Part shown: positions 27,601-36,101 of the stretch, piece by piece | Layout: each line of letters starts with the position of its first letter | Position numbering within the stretch: the stretch's first letter is position 1 | Assembly (NCBI GenBank): GCA_964632505.1 | Contig: CAZWCE010000006.1 | Span: 213,029 to 277,028, forward strand | Reading direction: 5' to 3' | Source of the DNA: CAZWCE01 sp964632505 | Lineage (GTDB): Bacteria; Planctomycetota; Planctomycetia; Pirellulales; Thermoguttaceae | Length of the DNA: 64,000 bases | Notes under the pieces: model-generated | What the model was told of the DNA's origin: nothing | The model's database searches: none | Seen by the model: only the letters and a program-made list of their open reading frames with translations | Made by a program: the position numbers and the translations under genes

Positions 27601-27942
27601 ATTCGCGAAGCCGTCGATCATCGGAAGCGTCGTTCCATCGAAATGATCGATCGTGATCGTGCCGTATTGCCCTTGGGTGGTCAGGAACTCCCGGGCCGAA
27701 GTGACTTGATCCCAGTCGGTGTCGAGTCCCAAAATCCGGTAACGGTCGTTCCCCTGCAAGGCGGAGGTGAGTCGACCTTCGTCGCAACCGACGTGGACGA
27801 TCACCCCTCCCGAAACGCCGGATCGGTCGAGAATTTCTCGGGCCATCGCGGCGTAATCGACCGGCGCGGCGAGTGAAATCGTGGGGACGAAACAGAGGAG
27901 GATGGTGATCCATCCCGCTAGGTATTTACGGAAAACAGACAC
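24637..27942 (-). CDS. Exported PQQ-type beta-propeller with methyltransferase-like N-terminal domain
   Basis: 1101 residues, GTG start at 27940-27942 with GGAG upstream. A Sec signal (WITILLCFVPTISLAAP) is followed by a Rossmann-like segment with the class I methyltransferase pattern GVIVHVGCDEG (46-56) and an acidic strand end ILGLDTDWD (70-78), then ATRILCPGGVLLSGEPG. From about 180 it is a series of propeller blades with LDPKTGKTLWRTE, LSAETGEILWQAE and LDAETGERLWSFQ repeats, like quinoprotein dehydrogenases and BamB-like proteins. Whether it binds PQQ or SAM is unknown. A paralogue with the same order of domains is at 31043-34318. Confidence 0.8.
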   Translation of the reverse strand: MSVFRKYLAGWITILLCFVPTISLAAPVDYAAMAREILDRSGVSGGVIVHVGCDEGRLTSALQGNDRYRILGLDTDWDQVTSAREFLTTQGQYGTITIDHFDGTTLPMIDGFANLVILQQSEPSPLRNEATRILCPGGVLLSGEPGQWRKEIQPRPETIDQWTHYLHGANNNPVAEDSLVGPPRHFQWVGSPRYSRHHDNMSSVSAMVSASGRVFYLFDEASPASLQVPSDWKLIARDAFNGTVLWKQPIRNWHTRFWPLKSGPAQMPRRLVAVEDRVYATLELAAPVSQLDAATGEVLQVYEGTGATDEILYDGNTLFLLVDPSQKPAGGWDQEKPTFWEIRRQAKQVPWNEHPRQIMALDPKTGKTLWRTETEILPLTLAVAGKRVFYHDGESIVCLDRAAGERLWRSEPISRRTFLRSFFAPTLVVANGVVLFSGGSVKASDTGGGTNPLFALSAETGEILWQAEHPPSGYKSPEDIFVIDETVWFGATTSGGFEGGFTGYDLKTGELKNEFTPDVQTYWFHHRCYRGKATENYLLMSRTGIEFIDFRDPSWEIHHWVRGACLYGIMPANGLLYAPQHPCACYLEAKLYGMNALAPSASRSELPEIPEQERLQRGPAYDAPEAVEKVNPAVDWPTYRHDARRSAFFPQPLAPELNTQWQTGLGGRLTAPVIAGGRLYVAQKDQHRLWALDAETGERLWSFQTGGRIDSPPTIYRGRALLGCRDGYVYCLDTRTGRLAWRYLAAPATYRMGYFEQLESVWPIHGSVLVENDTLYCIAGRSVFLDGGMWLVMLDPMTGELQGKQNFDQVNPETGENLQDTVDWLNMATGMSDILSSDGETIYLRSQPIDLQGRRKEVNYEDRTSAEGGRSHLFSPTGFLDDSYWHRTYWIYGQGFFSGWSGYYLAGQRNPSGRLLAFDEDRVFGFGREPQYFRWTTPIEYRLFAAEKEPEIVPQKPPRKNQNAKYRGKPVADPAVEFTTDWSKRIGLYVRGILLTGSDGSAETFFVAGPPDMLDEDEAGKTLDTPETREKQEKLGESLRGRLGASLLAVSAETGEPLSRTPLQAPPVWDGLAAAAGKIFLVDEDGEITCFAPEAPQSGSR

Positions 27943-28081
27943 GGGGAGGGCTCCATGAGTGGGTTGGAATAGATGGAATAGAAGGGGGCGACACTCTCAT
28001 ATCATGACCGAGAGAACGATTTCTTTCAAGGGTTCTCAAAGGATGGTTCCCGAAGGACCGGCAAGAAAATGATTTCATGCT

Positions 28082-28110
28082 TTGAACGCGGCGTCTCGGG
28101 ATGGTAGAAT
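28082..28110 (+). promoter_or_regulatory. Good sigma-70-type promoter for the Gfo/Idh/MocA gene
   Basis: TTGAAC (28082-28087) and TAGAAT (28105-28110) with an exact 17-base spacer. The predicted transcript start near 28117 lies after the in-frame codon at 28101, supporting the ATG at 28170 as the real start. Confidence 0.6.
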
Positions 28111-28169
28111 CGGAGGGTGAAATGATGCTCCGTCTCTCCATCGCTGAAAGAGAAAAAGGGAAAGAGAAC

Positions 28170-29516
28170 ATGAACCGAAAGCAAACCTCCTTATCGTCGC
28201 GACGTTCGTTTTTGAAGACTTCCTCCGGCGTATTGGCCGCGCCGCTGATCGTTTCCACCACAGCCCTGGGCCGGGCGGGGGCGGCGGCTCCCAGCGAGCG
28301 GATCACGCTCGGCATGATCGGTACCGGCCGGCAGTGCTACCATAAGAACATTCCCCTATTTCAGCGGCAGGAGGATGTTCAGATCGTCGCCGCCTGCGAT
28401 GTCGACTCCTGGCGATTGGGCGAGGCGGCCAAACGCATCGACGCTTACGAAGCGAAGATCCGCGACAAGGATGCCTATCAAGCCTGCGACACCACCGTCG
28501 ATTACCGGGAGATTCTCTCCAGGGACGATATCGACGCGGTCGTCATTTCCACCCCCGACCATTGGCACGCCAAGATGGCGCTGGAGGCGATGGCCGCCGG
28601 AAAGGACGTGGCGCTGGAGAAGCCGATCATCCGGACGATCGACGACGGCAAGAAACTGGTGGCCGCTTCGAAGAAGTACGGGCGCGTGTTCCGCGTCGAC
28701 AGCGAGTTCCGTAGCGGCAAGTACGCCCGCGGGGCTTATGCGTTGGCCAAGAGCGGCCGACTGGGCAAGATCCATACCGCCCACGCCTGCGTGCCGGAAA
28801 CCGATGTTCCCTGTCCTCCGCAGCCGGAGATGCCGGTGCCGGAAGAGCTGGATTATCAGCGCTGGCTGGGACCGGCGCCGGAGGCCCCGTACACGCTGAA
28901 ACGGGTGCATCCGCGACAGTCGTGGAGTCGGCCGGGATGGATGCGGCATCTCGACTACTGCGACGGGATGGTCACCAACTGGGGGACGCATCTGGTCAAC
29001 GGCACGCTCTGGTGCTTGGGGCTCGATCGAAGCTGGCCGACGACGATCGAGGGAACCGGGGTCTACCCGGCGCCCGAGAGTTTCTGGAATGTCCCCTTGA
29101 GTTTCGACATCACCTACACCTATCCCGACGTGACGGTGCATTATCGGACCGAACGGCCTTACCTGCGACTCGAAGGCGAGAACGGCTGGGTCGAGGCCGG
29201 TTTCGGTTCCATCAAAGCGGAACCTCAATCGCTGCTGGAAGGCGGGTTCGATCTGGTCGACTCCCCGCCGCCCCGGTACACGAGCGAGAAAATCGACTTC
29301 ATCCATTCCGTGAAAACACGCGAAGAGACGCTCGAACCGGCCGAGGTCGGCCACTGCGTCACCTCGACGTGCCTCTTGGGGCATCAGGCGTTCCATTTGC
29401 AGGAGAAACTTACCTGGGACGGTGAAAAGGAGCAGTTCGTCGACAACGCAAAAGCGAACGAGATGCTCGATCAGCCGATCCGGCAGCCGAATCCCCAATT
29501 GCAGCAGGAAGGGTGA
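28170..29516 (+). CDS. Tat-exported Gfo/Idh/MocA-family oxidoreductase
   Basis: 448 residues from the ATG at 28170. The Tat motif SRRSFLKTS is followed by a hydrophobic region and ALGRAGAAA. The Rossmann fingerprint MIGTGRQ and the catalytic-lysine motif ALEKPI are present, with HWGTHL-like NWGTHLVNG later. Members oxidise sugars at C1, C3 or related carbons with tightly bound NAD(P). Together with the DUF1080 protein at 34470 this suggests a 3-keto-sugar step (inference). Frame open back to 28101, but promoter position and the Tat motif distance favour 28170. Confidence 0.87.
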   Translation: MNRKQTSLSSRRSFLKTSSGVLAAPLIVSTTALGRAGAAAPSERITLGMIGTGRQCYHKNIPLFQRQEDVQIVAACDVDSWRLGEAAKRIDAYEAKIRDKDAYQACDTTVDYREILSRDDIDAVVISTPDHWHAKMALEAMAAGKDVALEKPIIRTIDDGKKLVAASKKYGRVFRVDSEFRSGKYARGAYALAKSGRLGKIHTAHACVPETDVPCPPQPEMPVPEELDYQRWLGPAPEAPYTLKRVHPRQSWSRPGWMRHLDYCDGMVTNWGTHLVNGTLWCLGLDRSWPTTIEGTGVYPAPESFWNVPLSFDITYTYPDVTVHYRTERPYLRLEGENGWVEAGFGSIKAEPQSLLEGGFDLVDSPPPRYTSEKIDFIHSVKTREETLEPAEVGHCVTSTCLLGHQAFHLQEKLTWDGEKEQFVDNAKANEMLDQPIRQPNPQLQQEG

Positions 29517-29584
29517 AGGAACGGAGAGCCGGGATTCCGTTTCGAACGATTCAACGCGGTCAACGATATTTGGAGTGATTATTT

Positions 29585-30976
29585 ATGAAACGCTTGGTTC
29601 TGAGTGCTTGTGCGATGCTTCTCTGGATGGCCCCGGAATTGGCGGCCCGGGAAAAGCCGGCGGACAAGCCGAATGTGGTGTACATTATTTCCGATGACCA
29701 GGCCTGGACCGATTTCGGGTTCATGGGCCACGAGGTGATCGAGACGCCGAACCTCGATCGATTGGCCGCCCAGAGCTGCACGTTCACGCGAGGGTACGTG
29801 CCGACGGCGCTGTGCCGCCCCTCGCTGATGACCCTCGCCACCGGGTTGTACGCCCATCAACACCGAACTTCCGGGAACGATCCGGCCCCGGATGCCAAGG
29901 CTTACACAGCGGAAGAGTACAAACAATTACGGGCCGAGCTGATCGAGCATGTCGATCGCGTGCCGACGATTCCCGCGCTTCTCGCCGAAGAGGGGTACCT
30001 CAGTTTCCAGTCGGGCAAGTGGTGGGAAGGAAGTTACCGGCGGGGAGGCTTCACCCACGGCATGACCCGAGGCTTTCCCGAACCGGGAGGCCGCCACGGC
30101 GACGATGGTTTGAAAATCGGCCGCGAGGGAATGGAGCCGGTCTTCGATTTTCTCGACCTTTGCCGAAAAGAAGAGAAACCGTTTTTCCTGTGGTATGCGC
30201 CTTTCTTGCCGCACACGCCGCACAATCCGCCGAAGGAGCTGCTCGAGAAGTACACCGCGCCGGGACGCCCGATTCAACTTGCGCGGTACTATGCCATGTG
30301 CGAGTGGTTCGACCTGACCTGCGGGGCATTGCTCGAATATCTCGAAAATCATGATTTGGCTGAGAACACGATCGTGATGTTCGTGACCGACAACGGTTGG
30401 ATCCAGAAAGTCCCGAAAGAGGGAGAACCGAAGGGGAGGCGTTACGGATATGCCCCGCGATCGAAACAGACGCCCTACGAGGGGGGCGTGCGGACGCCGA
30501 TCATGGTCCGCTGGCCCGCGAAGCTCGAACCGCGTCGCGACGAAGAGACGCTGGTCAGCAGCATCGACTTCGCCACGACGATCCTCACCGCCTGCGGCGC
30601 TCCCATGCCCGAGAATCTCCCCGGTATTTCCCTTCTGCCGATCTGCCGGGGAGAAGAGCCGCCGCGCGAGGCGATCTTCGGCGAGGGATTCGCTCACGAC
30701 ATCGCCGATATCGACGATCCCTCCGAGTCGCTCTTGTATCGCTGGTGCATCGAAGGGCCCTGGAAGCTGATTTTGACGTACCCCGGCCAGTTGGGACGCT
30801 ATGCCTCGTCGCACCCGCGAACCCCGGCCGGTCCTCAGCTTTTCAATCTGGAAGAGGATCCGCACGAGACGGAGAATCTCGCCGACTCGCACCCGGAAGT
30901 CGTCCGGCGACTGGCCGAGAAGATCGAAAACTGGTGGGACCCGGGCATGGAGCCGATGGGAGATTTGCCGGAGTGA
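29585..30976 (+). CDS. Exported sulfatase with variant active-site motif
   Basis: 463 residues with a short signal (LVLSACAMLLWMAPELAA). The sulfatase fold is clear: YIISDDQAW metal site (Asp37/Asp38), TPNLDRLA, TDNGW and the C-terminal NLEEDPHETENL. The formylglycine motif is Cys77-Arg-Pro-Ser-Leu81, then MTLATG: the Arg that normally closes CxPxR is Leu. That Arg helps both formylglycine formation and the active site, so activity or substrate may differ. TTGGAGTGA precedes the ATG. Lies between the oxidoreductase and the second PQQ protein on the same strand. Confidence 0.87.
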   Translation: MKRLVLSACAMLLWMAPELAAREKPADKPNVVYIISDDQAWTDFGFMGHEVIETPNLDRLAAQSCTFTRGYVPTALCRPSLMTLATGLYAHQHRTSGNDPAPDAKAYTAEEYKQLRAELIEHVDRVPTIPALLAEEGYLSFQSGKWWEGSYRRGGFTHGMTRGFPEPGGRHGDDGLKIGREGMEPVFDFLDLCRKEEKPFFLWYAPFLPHTPHNPPKELLEKYTAPGRPIQLARYYAMCEWFDLTCGALLEYLENHDLAENTIVMFVTDNGWIQKVPKEGEPKGRRYGYAPRSKQTPYEGGVRTPIMVRWPAKLEPRRDEETLVSSIDFATTILTACGAPMPENLPGISLLPICRGEEPPREAIFGEGFAHDIADIDDPSESLLYRWCIEGPWKLILTYPGQLGRYASSHPRTPAGPQLFNLEEDPHETENLADSHPEVVRRLAEKIENWWDPGMEPMGDLPE

Positions 30977-31042
30977 AAGAAGAATCGAGTATCGGATCAA
31001 GTTGTTTTCACGGACCATTCGACAACCAAGGAGGTTGGATAG

Positions 31043-34000
31043 ATGTCGTTTCGATACAGTGATGTTCGTAGGTCCCTCGCCGGCGCGCTCGCGGTGACGG
31101 GGTGGAGTGGGGTTCTGGCGTTCCTCTTCGCTTCGCCGCTGGTGGCCGATCTGCCGGACCCCCCGGCCGAATTCACCGGAGGGATGGTGGTGTGCCTGGG
31201 ATGTGAAGCCGATTTCGATCCGACGCCTCTGATGATGGGCAAATCCTGCACCGTCCAGGGGCTCGCGATGGATCGGGAAACGGTCCGATCGGCGCGAAAG
31301 CGGCTCGATCGCGAAGGAAGATACGGGCCGATTTCCGTCGATCTGCTGCGTGGGAAGAATCTGCCGTATCGTGAGAATCTCGTGAATCTGCTGGTCGTCG
31401 AAAAGGCGGGACCGGTTTCGAAGGCGGAGATGATGCGGGTCCTCGCTCCCCGGGGCGTGCTGCTTGCCCGAGAGGGCGAAGAATGGAAGAAAACGGTCAA
31501 GCCCCGCCCGGAGGACATCGACCGATGGACGCATTTCCTTCACGATGCCAGCAACAACGCCGTTGCGGAAGACCGGCAGGTCGGGCCGCCTCGCGATCTG
31601 CAATGGATCGTCGATCCGCTCTGGCTTCGCAGCCACGAAACGCCCTCGGGCATCCAGGCTTCGGTATCCGATCACGGTCGGATTTTCTACTTTTTCGACG
31701 AGGGACTCGTCGGCATCACCGACGAACGGTTTCCGGACCGCTGGTCGTTGGTCTGTCGCGATGCCTTCAACGGGCGTCTACTCTGGAAGCGGCGTCTCGC
31801 CTCCTGGGGCTGGCGCGAGTGGAGCTACCAGCGCTGGGCCGGCAAGGATTGGACGGAACTTCGGGCCGGGCGGGTCGATGTCCCGGCGGCGAACCAACGG
31901 CGGATGGTCGTCCAGGGCGATCGGCTCTACGTGACCCTCTCGTACGACGCCCCGCTCTCGATTCTCGATGCCGCCACCGGCGAAACCCTCGAAGTGATCG
32001 AAGGCACTGAAAACACGCATGAAATCCTCGCCTCCGACGGCGTCGTGCTCCTGTATTGCCAGGGCGCCGATCCCGAAGTGGCGGAACGTCGCGGCGAGGC
32101 CGATCCGACCGAATCGCGATTGATCGCCCTCGACGGCGATCAAGGGACGTTCCTCTGGGATTGCAATACCCGATCGATCAAGTCGCTCATGTTGGCGGTT
32201 GATCCGAAACAGCGGGTGATCTTCCAGGAAGGCGATCAGCTCCGTGCCCTGGAGCTCTCCACCGGCAAGCCGCTCTGGAAAGTCAAGTTGAAACGAACCA
32301 ACGGCTCGACGCTCGTAGCACGCGACGATTTCGTCTTCATCCACAACAACACCTTGCTCAACGTCTACAACGCCGAGACCGGAGAATTCCTCTGGGAGAA
32401 GAAGTCCTATCCCATCGCCGGTTGGGAACGCTACGACCTGTTCTACATCGACGGGCTCATCTGGCGGGGGGTCGCTTCGCTCGATCTCGAGAAGGGGACG
32501 TTCGACGATCCCGCCTACACCGGCAAATCGGCAAACGTCATGGCGGTCGGGTACGACCCGAAGACGGGCGAGGAGGTCCGTCGCGTGCCGGCGCCGGAGC
32601 TGCGAAGTCCGGAGCACCATCATCGGTGCTATCGCAATAAAGCGACCAGTCGCTATCTCATCACCGGCATGGAGGGGCTCGAGTTCATCGATCTCCGCGC
32701 CGAGAGTCATTCCCAGAACAACTGGCTCCGTGGCGCTTGCGTCTACGGCATTCTTCCCTGCAACGGGATGATCTACGTCCCGCCGGACCAGTGCTTCTGC
32801 CACCCGGGCGCGAAATTGCTGGGGTACACGGCGGTGAAAAAGGAGATGCCCACGACCGCTCCGGTGGTCGCCGAGGAGGACCGTCTCCAGCGCGGCGCGG
32901 CCTATGAGAGTGTGTCGCAGGGCTGGAAGCCTTCGCCGGGTGATTGGCCGACCTTCCGCCACGATGCCCGGCGCAGCGGTTCCACCCCGACGGAAGTCGA
33001 CGCCGAGGTGACCCCCGATTGGCGCATTCCCCTGGGCGGTGAGCTGACCGCGCCCGTGGTCGCCGACGGAATCCTCTACGTGGCCCGCAAGGATGCGCAC
33101 ACGCTTTTCGCGCTCGATGCCGACTCGGGCGAGATGCTCTGGAATCACATCGCCGACGGCCGCATCGACTCCCCTCCGACGATCGCTCGGGGGCGTGTCT
33201 TCTTCGGCACCCGAGCCGGGAAGGTGATCTCCCTGGACGCGAAAACCGGACGGCTCGCCTGGACGTTCCTGGCGGCCCCGCGGGAACTTTTCCTGGGAGC
33301 GTTCGATCAGTTCGAATCGGTTTGGCCGGTCCACGGGAGTGTCCTCTACGAGCAGGAGACCATCTACTGCACGGCCGGACGATCGACCTATCTCGACGGG
33401 GGAATCCATGTCTGGGGGCTGGATCCGGCGACCGGCAGCATTCGTCACCACAACGTGATCCGGGGGCCTCATCCCGATGAGACCGGCCGGCGCGACGTCT
33501 CCTTCTATGTCACCGGGGCCAATTCCGAAGTGCTCGTGGCCGAAGGGGGACATATTTACATGCGTCAAAAAATGATGACGCCCGACCTCGAGTTGATCGA
33601 AACCCCCGTTCTCTCGAGCAAGGGAGCGCAGGATTTCGGGCTGCACCTCTTTTCGACCGCCGGCCTGCTCGACGACTCCGCCTACAACCGCACGTTCTGG
33701 ATGTATTCGAAGCGGTGGCCCGGTTTCCAACATGCCTACCAGGCCCCCAAGAGCGGCCAGATGCTCGTCTTCGACCAGGATCGGACCTACGCCGTGAAGT
33801 ACTTCTATCGGCGGAACGTCCACAGCGGGATGTTCTTCGCCGGCACCGACGGATACCTCGTCTTCGCCGATAAAAACTCGACCGAACCGCAAATCGTCGG
33901 AGAAGAAGGAGCACAAACGCCGGTTCGGTGGCTCCCGCAGTCCGATTATCTCCGCCGACCGGGAACGGAATGGAAATTGGAGAACGAGGCGTTCGGCCTC

Positions 34001-34318
34001 GACAAGATGATCGGCTATACCCGAGCCGAACCCCCGCTCTGGAAGAGTTGGGTGCCGGTGCGGATCCGCGCGATGGTGAAAACCCGGGACAAACTCTTCG
34101 CCGCCGGTCCGCCGGATGTGCTCGACCAGGAGGATCCCTACGCTGCTTTCGAGGGGCGAAAGGGGGGCGTGCTGCTTGCCCTCTCCGCCGAGGGAGGCAA
34201 GGTACTCTCCGAGCAGGAACTCGACGTCCCCCCGGAGTTCGACGGACTCATCGCCGCCGACGGGAAGTTGTTCGTTTCCCTCCAGGACGGTTCGGTCCTC
34301 TGCCTCTCGGGCAAGTGA
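31043..34318 (+). CDS. Exported PQQ-type beta-propeller with degenerate methyltransferase-like N-terminus (paralogue)
   Basis: 1091 residues. Same domain order as the protein at 24637-27942: signal segment (ALAVTGWSGVLAFLFASPLVA), a Rossmann-like strand GGMVVCLGCE (46-55), MMRVLAPRGVLLAREG, the shared signature RPEDIDRWTHFLHDASNN (RPETIDQWTHYLHGANNN in the other), then propeller blades such as LDADSGEMLWNH and LDAKTGRLAWTF. The SAM motif is more decayed here. AAGGAGG lies before the ATG. Probably cotranscribed with the sulfatase 66 bases upstream. Confidence 0.8.
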   Translation: MSFRYSDVRRSLAGALAVTGWSGVLAFLFASPLVADLPDPPAEFTGGMVVCLGCEADFDPTPLMMGKSCTVQGLAMDRETVRSARKRLDREGRYGPISVDLLRGKNLPYRENLVNLLVVEKAGPVSKAEMMRVLAPRGVLLAREGEEWKKTVKPRPEDIDRWTHFLHDASNNAVAEDRQVGPPRDLQWIVDPLWLRSHETPSGIQASVSDHGRIFYFFDEGLVGITDERFPDRWSLVCRDAFNGRLLWKRRLASWGWREWSYQRWAGKDWTELRAGRVDVPAANQRRMVVQGDRLYVTLSYDAPLSILDAATGETLEVIEGTENTHEILASDGVVLLYCQGADPEVAERRGEADPTESRLIALDGDQGTFLWDCNTRSIKSLMLAVDPKQRVIFQEGDQLRALELSTGKPLWKVKLKRTNGSTLVARDDFVFIHNNTLLNVYNAETGEFLWEKKSYPIAGWERYDLFYIDGLIWRGVASLDLEKGTFDDPAYTGKSANVMAVGYDPKTGEEVRRVPAPELRSPEHHHRCYRNKATSRYLITGMEGLEFIDLRAESHSQNNWLRGACVYGILPCNGMIYVPPDQCFCHPGAKLLGYTAVKKEMPTTAPVVAEEDRLQRGAAYESVSQGWKPSPGDWPTFRHDARRSGSTPTEVDAEVTPDWRIPLGGELTAPVVADGILYVARKDAHTLFALDADSGEMLWNHIADGRIDSPPTIARGRVFFGTRAGKVISLDAKTGRLAWTFLAAPRELFLGAFDQFESVWPVHGSVLYEQETIYCTAGRSTYLDGGIHVWGLDPATGSIRHHNVIRGPHPDETGRRDVSFYVTGANSEVLVAEGGHIYMRQKMMTPDLELIETPVLSSKGAQDFGLHLFSTAGLLDDSAYNRTFWMYSKRWPGFQHAYQAPKSGQMLVFDQDRTYAVKYFYRRNVHSGMFFAGTDGYLVFADKNSTEPQIVGEEGAQTPVRWLPQSDYLRRPGTEWKLENEAFGLDKMIGYTRAEPPLWKSWVPVRIRAMVKTRDKLFAAGPPDVLDQEDPYAAFEGRKGGVLLALSAEGGKVLSEQELDVPPEFDGLIAADGKLFVSLQDGSVLCLSGK

Positions 34319-34404
34319 TCGGGGCGAGGTCTCGATCGATTCACCTCACCGGCCGGGGGCATGTTCCTCCGGCCCATTTTCTGGGCGAAAGATACTTCGG
34401 CGCG

Positions 34405-34435
34405 AAAAAAAACCTCATCCCGTGGAGGGATGAGG
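34405..34435 (-). terminator. Intrinsic terminator of the DUF1080 gene
   Basis: On the minus strand CCTCATCCC pairs perfectly with GGGATGAGG (34427-34435 with 34413-34421), loop of five, then eight T. Confidence 0.85.
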
Positions 34436-34469
34436 CAAGATTGTTTGGGAATGCAAACTGCGGGTGGTT

Positions 34470-35192
34470 CTATTTTTCTTCTTCGCAGTCTTCCGGATCG
34501 AGCGGGAGAAGCTTGACGTTCTTGTACCAGACCGGATGACCGTGATCCTGGAAGCCGAGGTAACCGACCTTCGCGAAATCGGCGATCGCCCGCTTTTCGC
34601 CGTTGAGCTTGAACTTGTGATCGCCTTCGATCGCACGTTCGCCCGGTTCGTCGAATTCGTCGGTGTTCAGCTCCGAGACGACCTTGCCGTTGACCTTCAC
34701 GCTGATTTTCGGTCCGCAAGCGCGAATCTCGACGGTGTCCCACTTGCCGGGGCCTTTGCTGGCGTTCTCGGTCGGCGGGACGATGTCGTAAATGGCGCCG
34801 AACGAGTGGGAGGAGGTGCCTTCGCCGGAAGCGATCTGGATTTCAAAACCGGTGTGGACGGGATTGCTCAGGTCCTCGATGCGGAAGAAGATGCCGCTAT
34901 TGCAGGGATCGGACATCTTGACGTCGCATTTCAGGACGAAATCGCTGAACTTCTTGTCGTAGACCAGGATGTACCCGCCGGATTTGAAGGGGACCATCGC
35001 GCCGTCTTCGATCGGCGATTGCGGTTCCTTTCCGTTGTTGCATTTCCAACCATCGAGGTTTTCTCCATTGAACAAGAGGATCCAGCCTTCTTCCTTTTCC
35101 TTTTGGGTCAGTTCGTTGTCGGCGGCCGGAAGCGAGCCGGCGGAAAAGCCGACCGAAGCGGTCACCAAGACGGCAAACAGGTGTCGGATCAT
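34470..35192 (-). CDS. Exported 3-keto-disaccharide hydrolase (DUF1080) protein
   Basis: 240 residues. Signal peptide (LFAVLVTASVGFSAGSLPAA), then the DUF1080 concanavalin-like fold: EGWILLFNGENLDGWK, NSGIFFRIED, GFEIQIA and KWDTVEIRACG. Members cut glycosidic bonds next to a 3-keto sugar, working after a Gfo/Idh/MocA-type oxidation; such an oxidoreductase lies at 28170-29516. The ATG at 35190-35192 follows GAAGGAG; the open extension to 35384 is unlikely. Own terminator downstream. Confidence 0.87.
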   Translation of the reverse strand: MIRHLFAVLVTASVGFSAGSLPAADNELTQKEKEEGWILLFNGENLDGWKCNNGKEPQSPIEDGAMVPFKSGGYILVYDKKFSDFVLKCDVKMSDPCNSGIFFRIEDLSNPVHTGFEIQIASGEGTSSHSFGAIYDIVPPTENASKGPGKWDTVEIRACGPKISVKVNGKVVSELNTDEFDEPGERAIEGDHKFKLNGEKRAIADFAKVGYLGFQDHGHPVWYKNVKLLPLDPEDCEEEK

Positions 35193-35396
35193 TTTTTTTT
35201 CTCCTTCCTCAAGAGTAACACAGAGATGCTTTCCCGACCGATCGCTTGCAAAAGACCACAAGCACACGGCGGATGGGGGAAGATTCCACAGGTTCTCCAT
35301 TATAGACCAAAAGAACTCACTCTGATACAATGCCCGTTGAAATCGTTCATTTTTTCCATCTTTCCACCAGCATGAGCCAGGCATTTCCAGAGACCG

Positions 35397-35831
35397 ATGT
35401 TAGCAGACTCCAAGGCCGACGATCCGGTCATCTATCGCTGTTTTCCCGACGACGCACCCCAGGTAATGCTCCTATTGCAGCGCGAAGGACTCAGCCCCAC
35501 GCAAATCGATCACCCCGGAACGCTGATGCGGTATGTTTCGCTCTGGACGGTGAAGGTCCGCCTGACCGTTCCCGCTGGGCAGGAAGACCGCGCTCGAGAG
35601 ATTATTCAAGAAATGACGATGCGGCAGAGTCGGGCGGTCGAGCAGATCGATCGGGAGATTCGTCGCCATTTCTTGATCGGCGGTGCGCTGTTCGGCCTCA
35701 CGCTCCTGATCCTTTTTCTCATTTATCGGGAAATGACTTACGGATTGACCCTTTTGGCTGGAGCGGTCGCCGTGGGGGCGATCGTGCTCTGGTCGCGTTT
35801 TTCTTCATGGAAGCGGCACCGGAACGATTGA
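35397..35831 (+). CDS. Small membrane protein with DUF2007-like N-terminal domain
   Basis: 144 residues. The first 75 resemble the short ferredoxin-like domain of DUF2007 putative signalling proteins (VIYRCFPDDAPQVMLLLQREG opening, EDRAREII helix), followed by two membrane helices (LIGGALFGLTLLILFLIY and LTLLAGAVAVGAIVLW) and a basic end. Function unknown. It ends 270 bases before the kinase start. Confidence 0.6.
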   Translation: MLADSKADDPVIYRCFPDDAPQVMLLLQREGLSPTQIDHPGTLMRYVSLWTVKVRLTVPAGQEDRAREIIQEMTMRQSRAVEQIDREIRRHFLIGGALFGLTLLILFLIYREMTYGLTLLAGAVAVGAIVLWSRFSSWKRHRND

Positions 35832-36101
35832 GAGTTGGCTACTTCGTGGAACAAGGGGGGACCAGGAATCATCCCCGGCTACTGGTCTCGCCGAAGGACT
35901 GATTCCCGTGGAAGCCTTCTGGACCTTACGATTCTCGGTATTCTCTTGACGGGTCTTGTGTTATCATGGAAGGGGAGGCCGTGCGGCCTTCATGGGACCG
36001 AATCCTCCGCGTGTCGGAGAAGGCGGCGATCGCGATTTCCTGATCGGCCATGTTCTTCCTTTGCGAAAGACGGAAGATCCAGGAATAGGGAGACTTTTCC
36101 G

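Noticed and set aside
35835..36101. Upstream extension of the Ser/Thr kinase with a hydrophobic stretch
   Set aside because: Lacks a ribosome site and kinase-family resemblance; GTG at 36102 has AGGGAG at good spacing.
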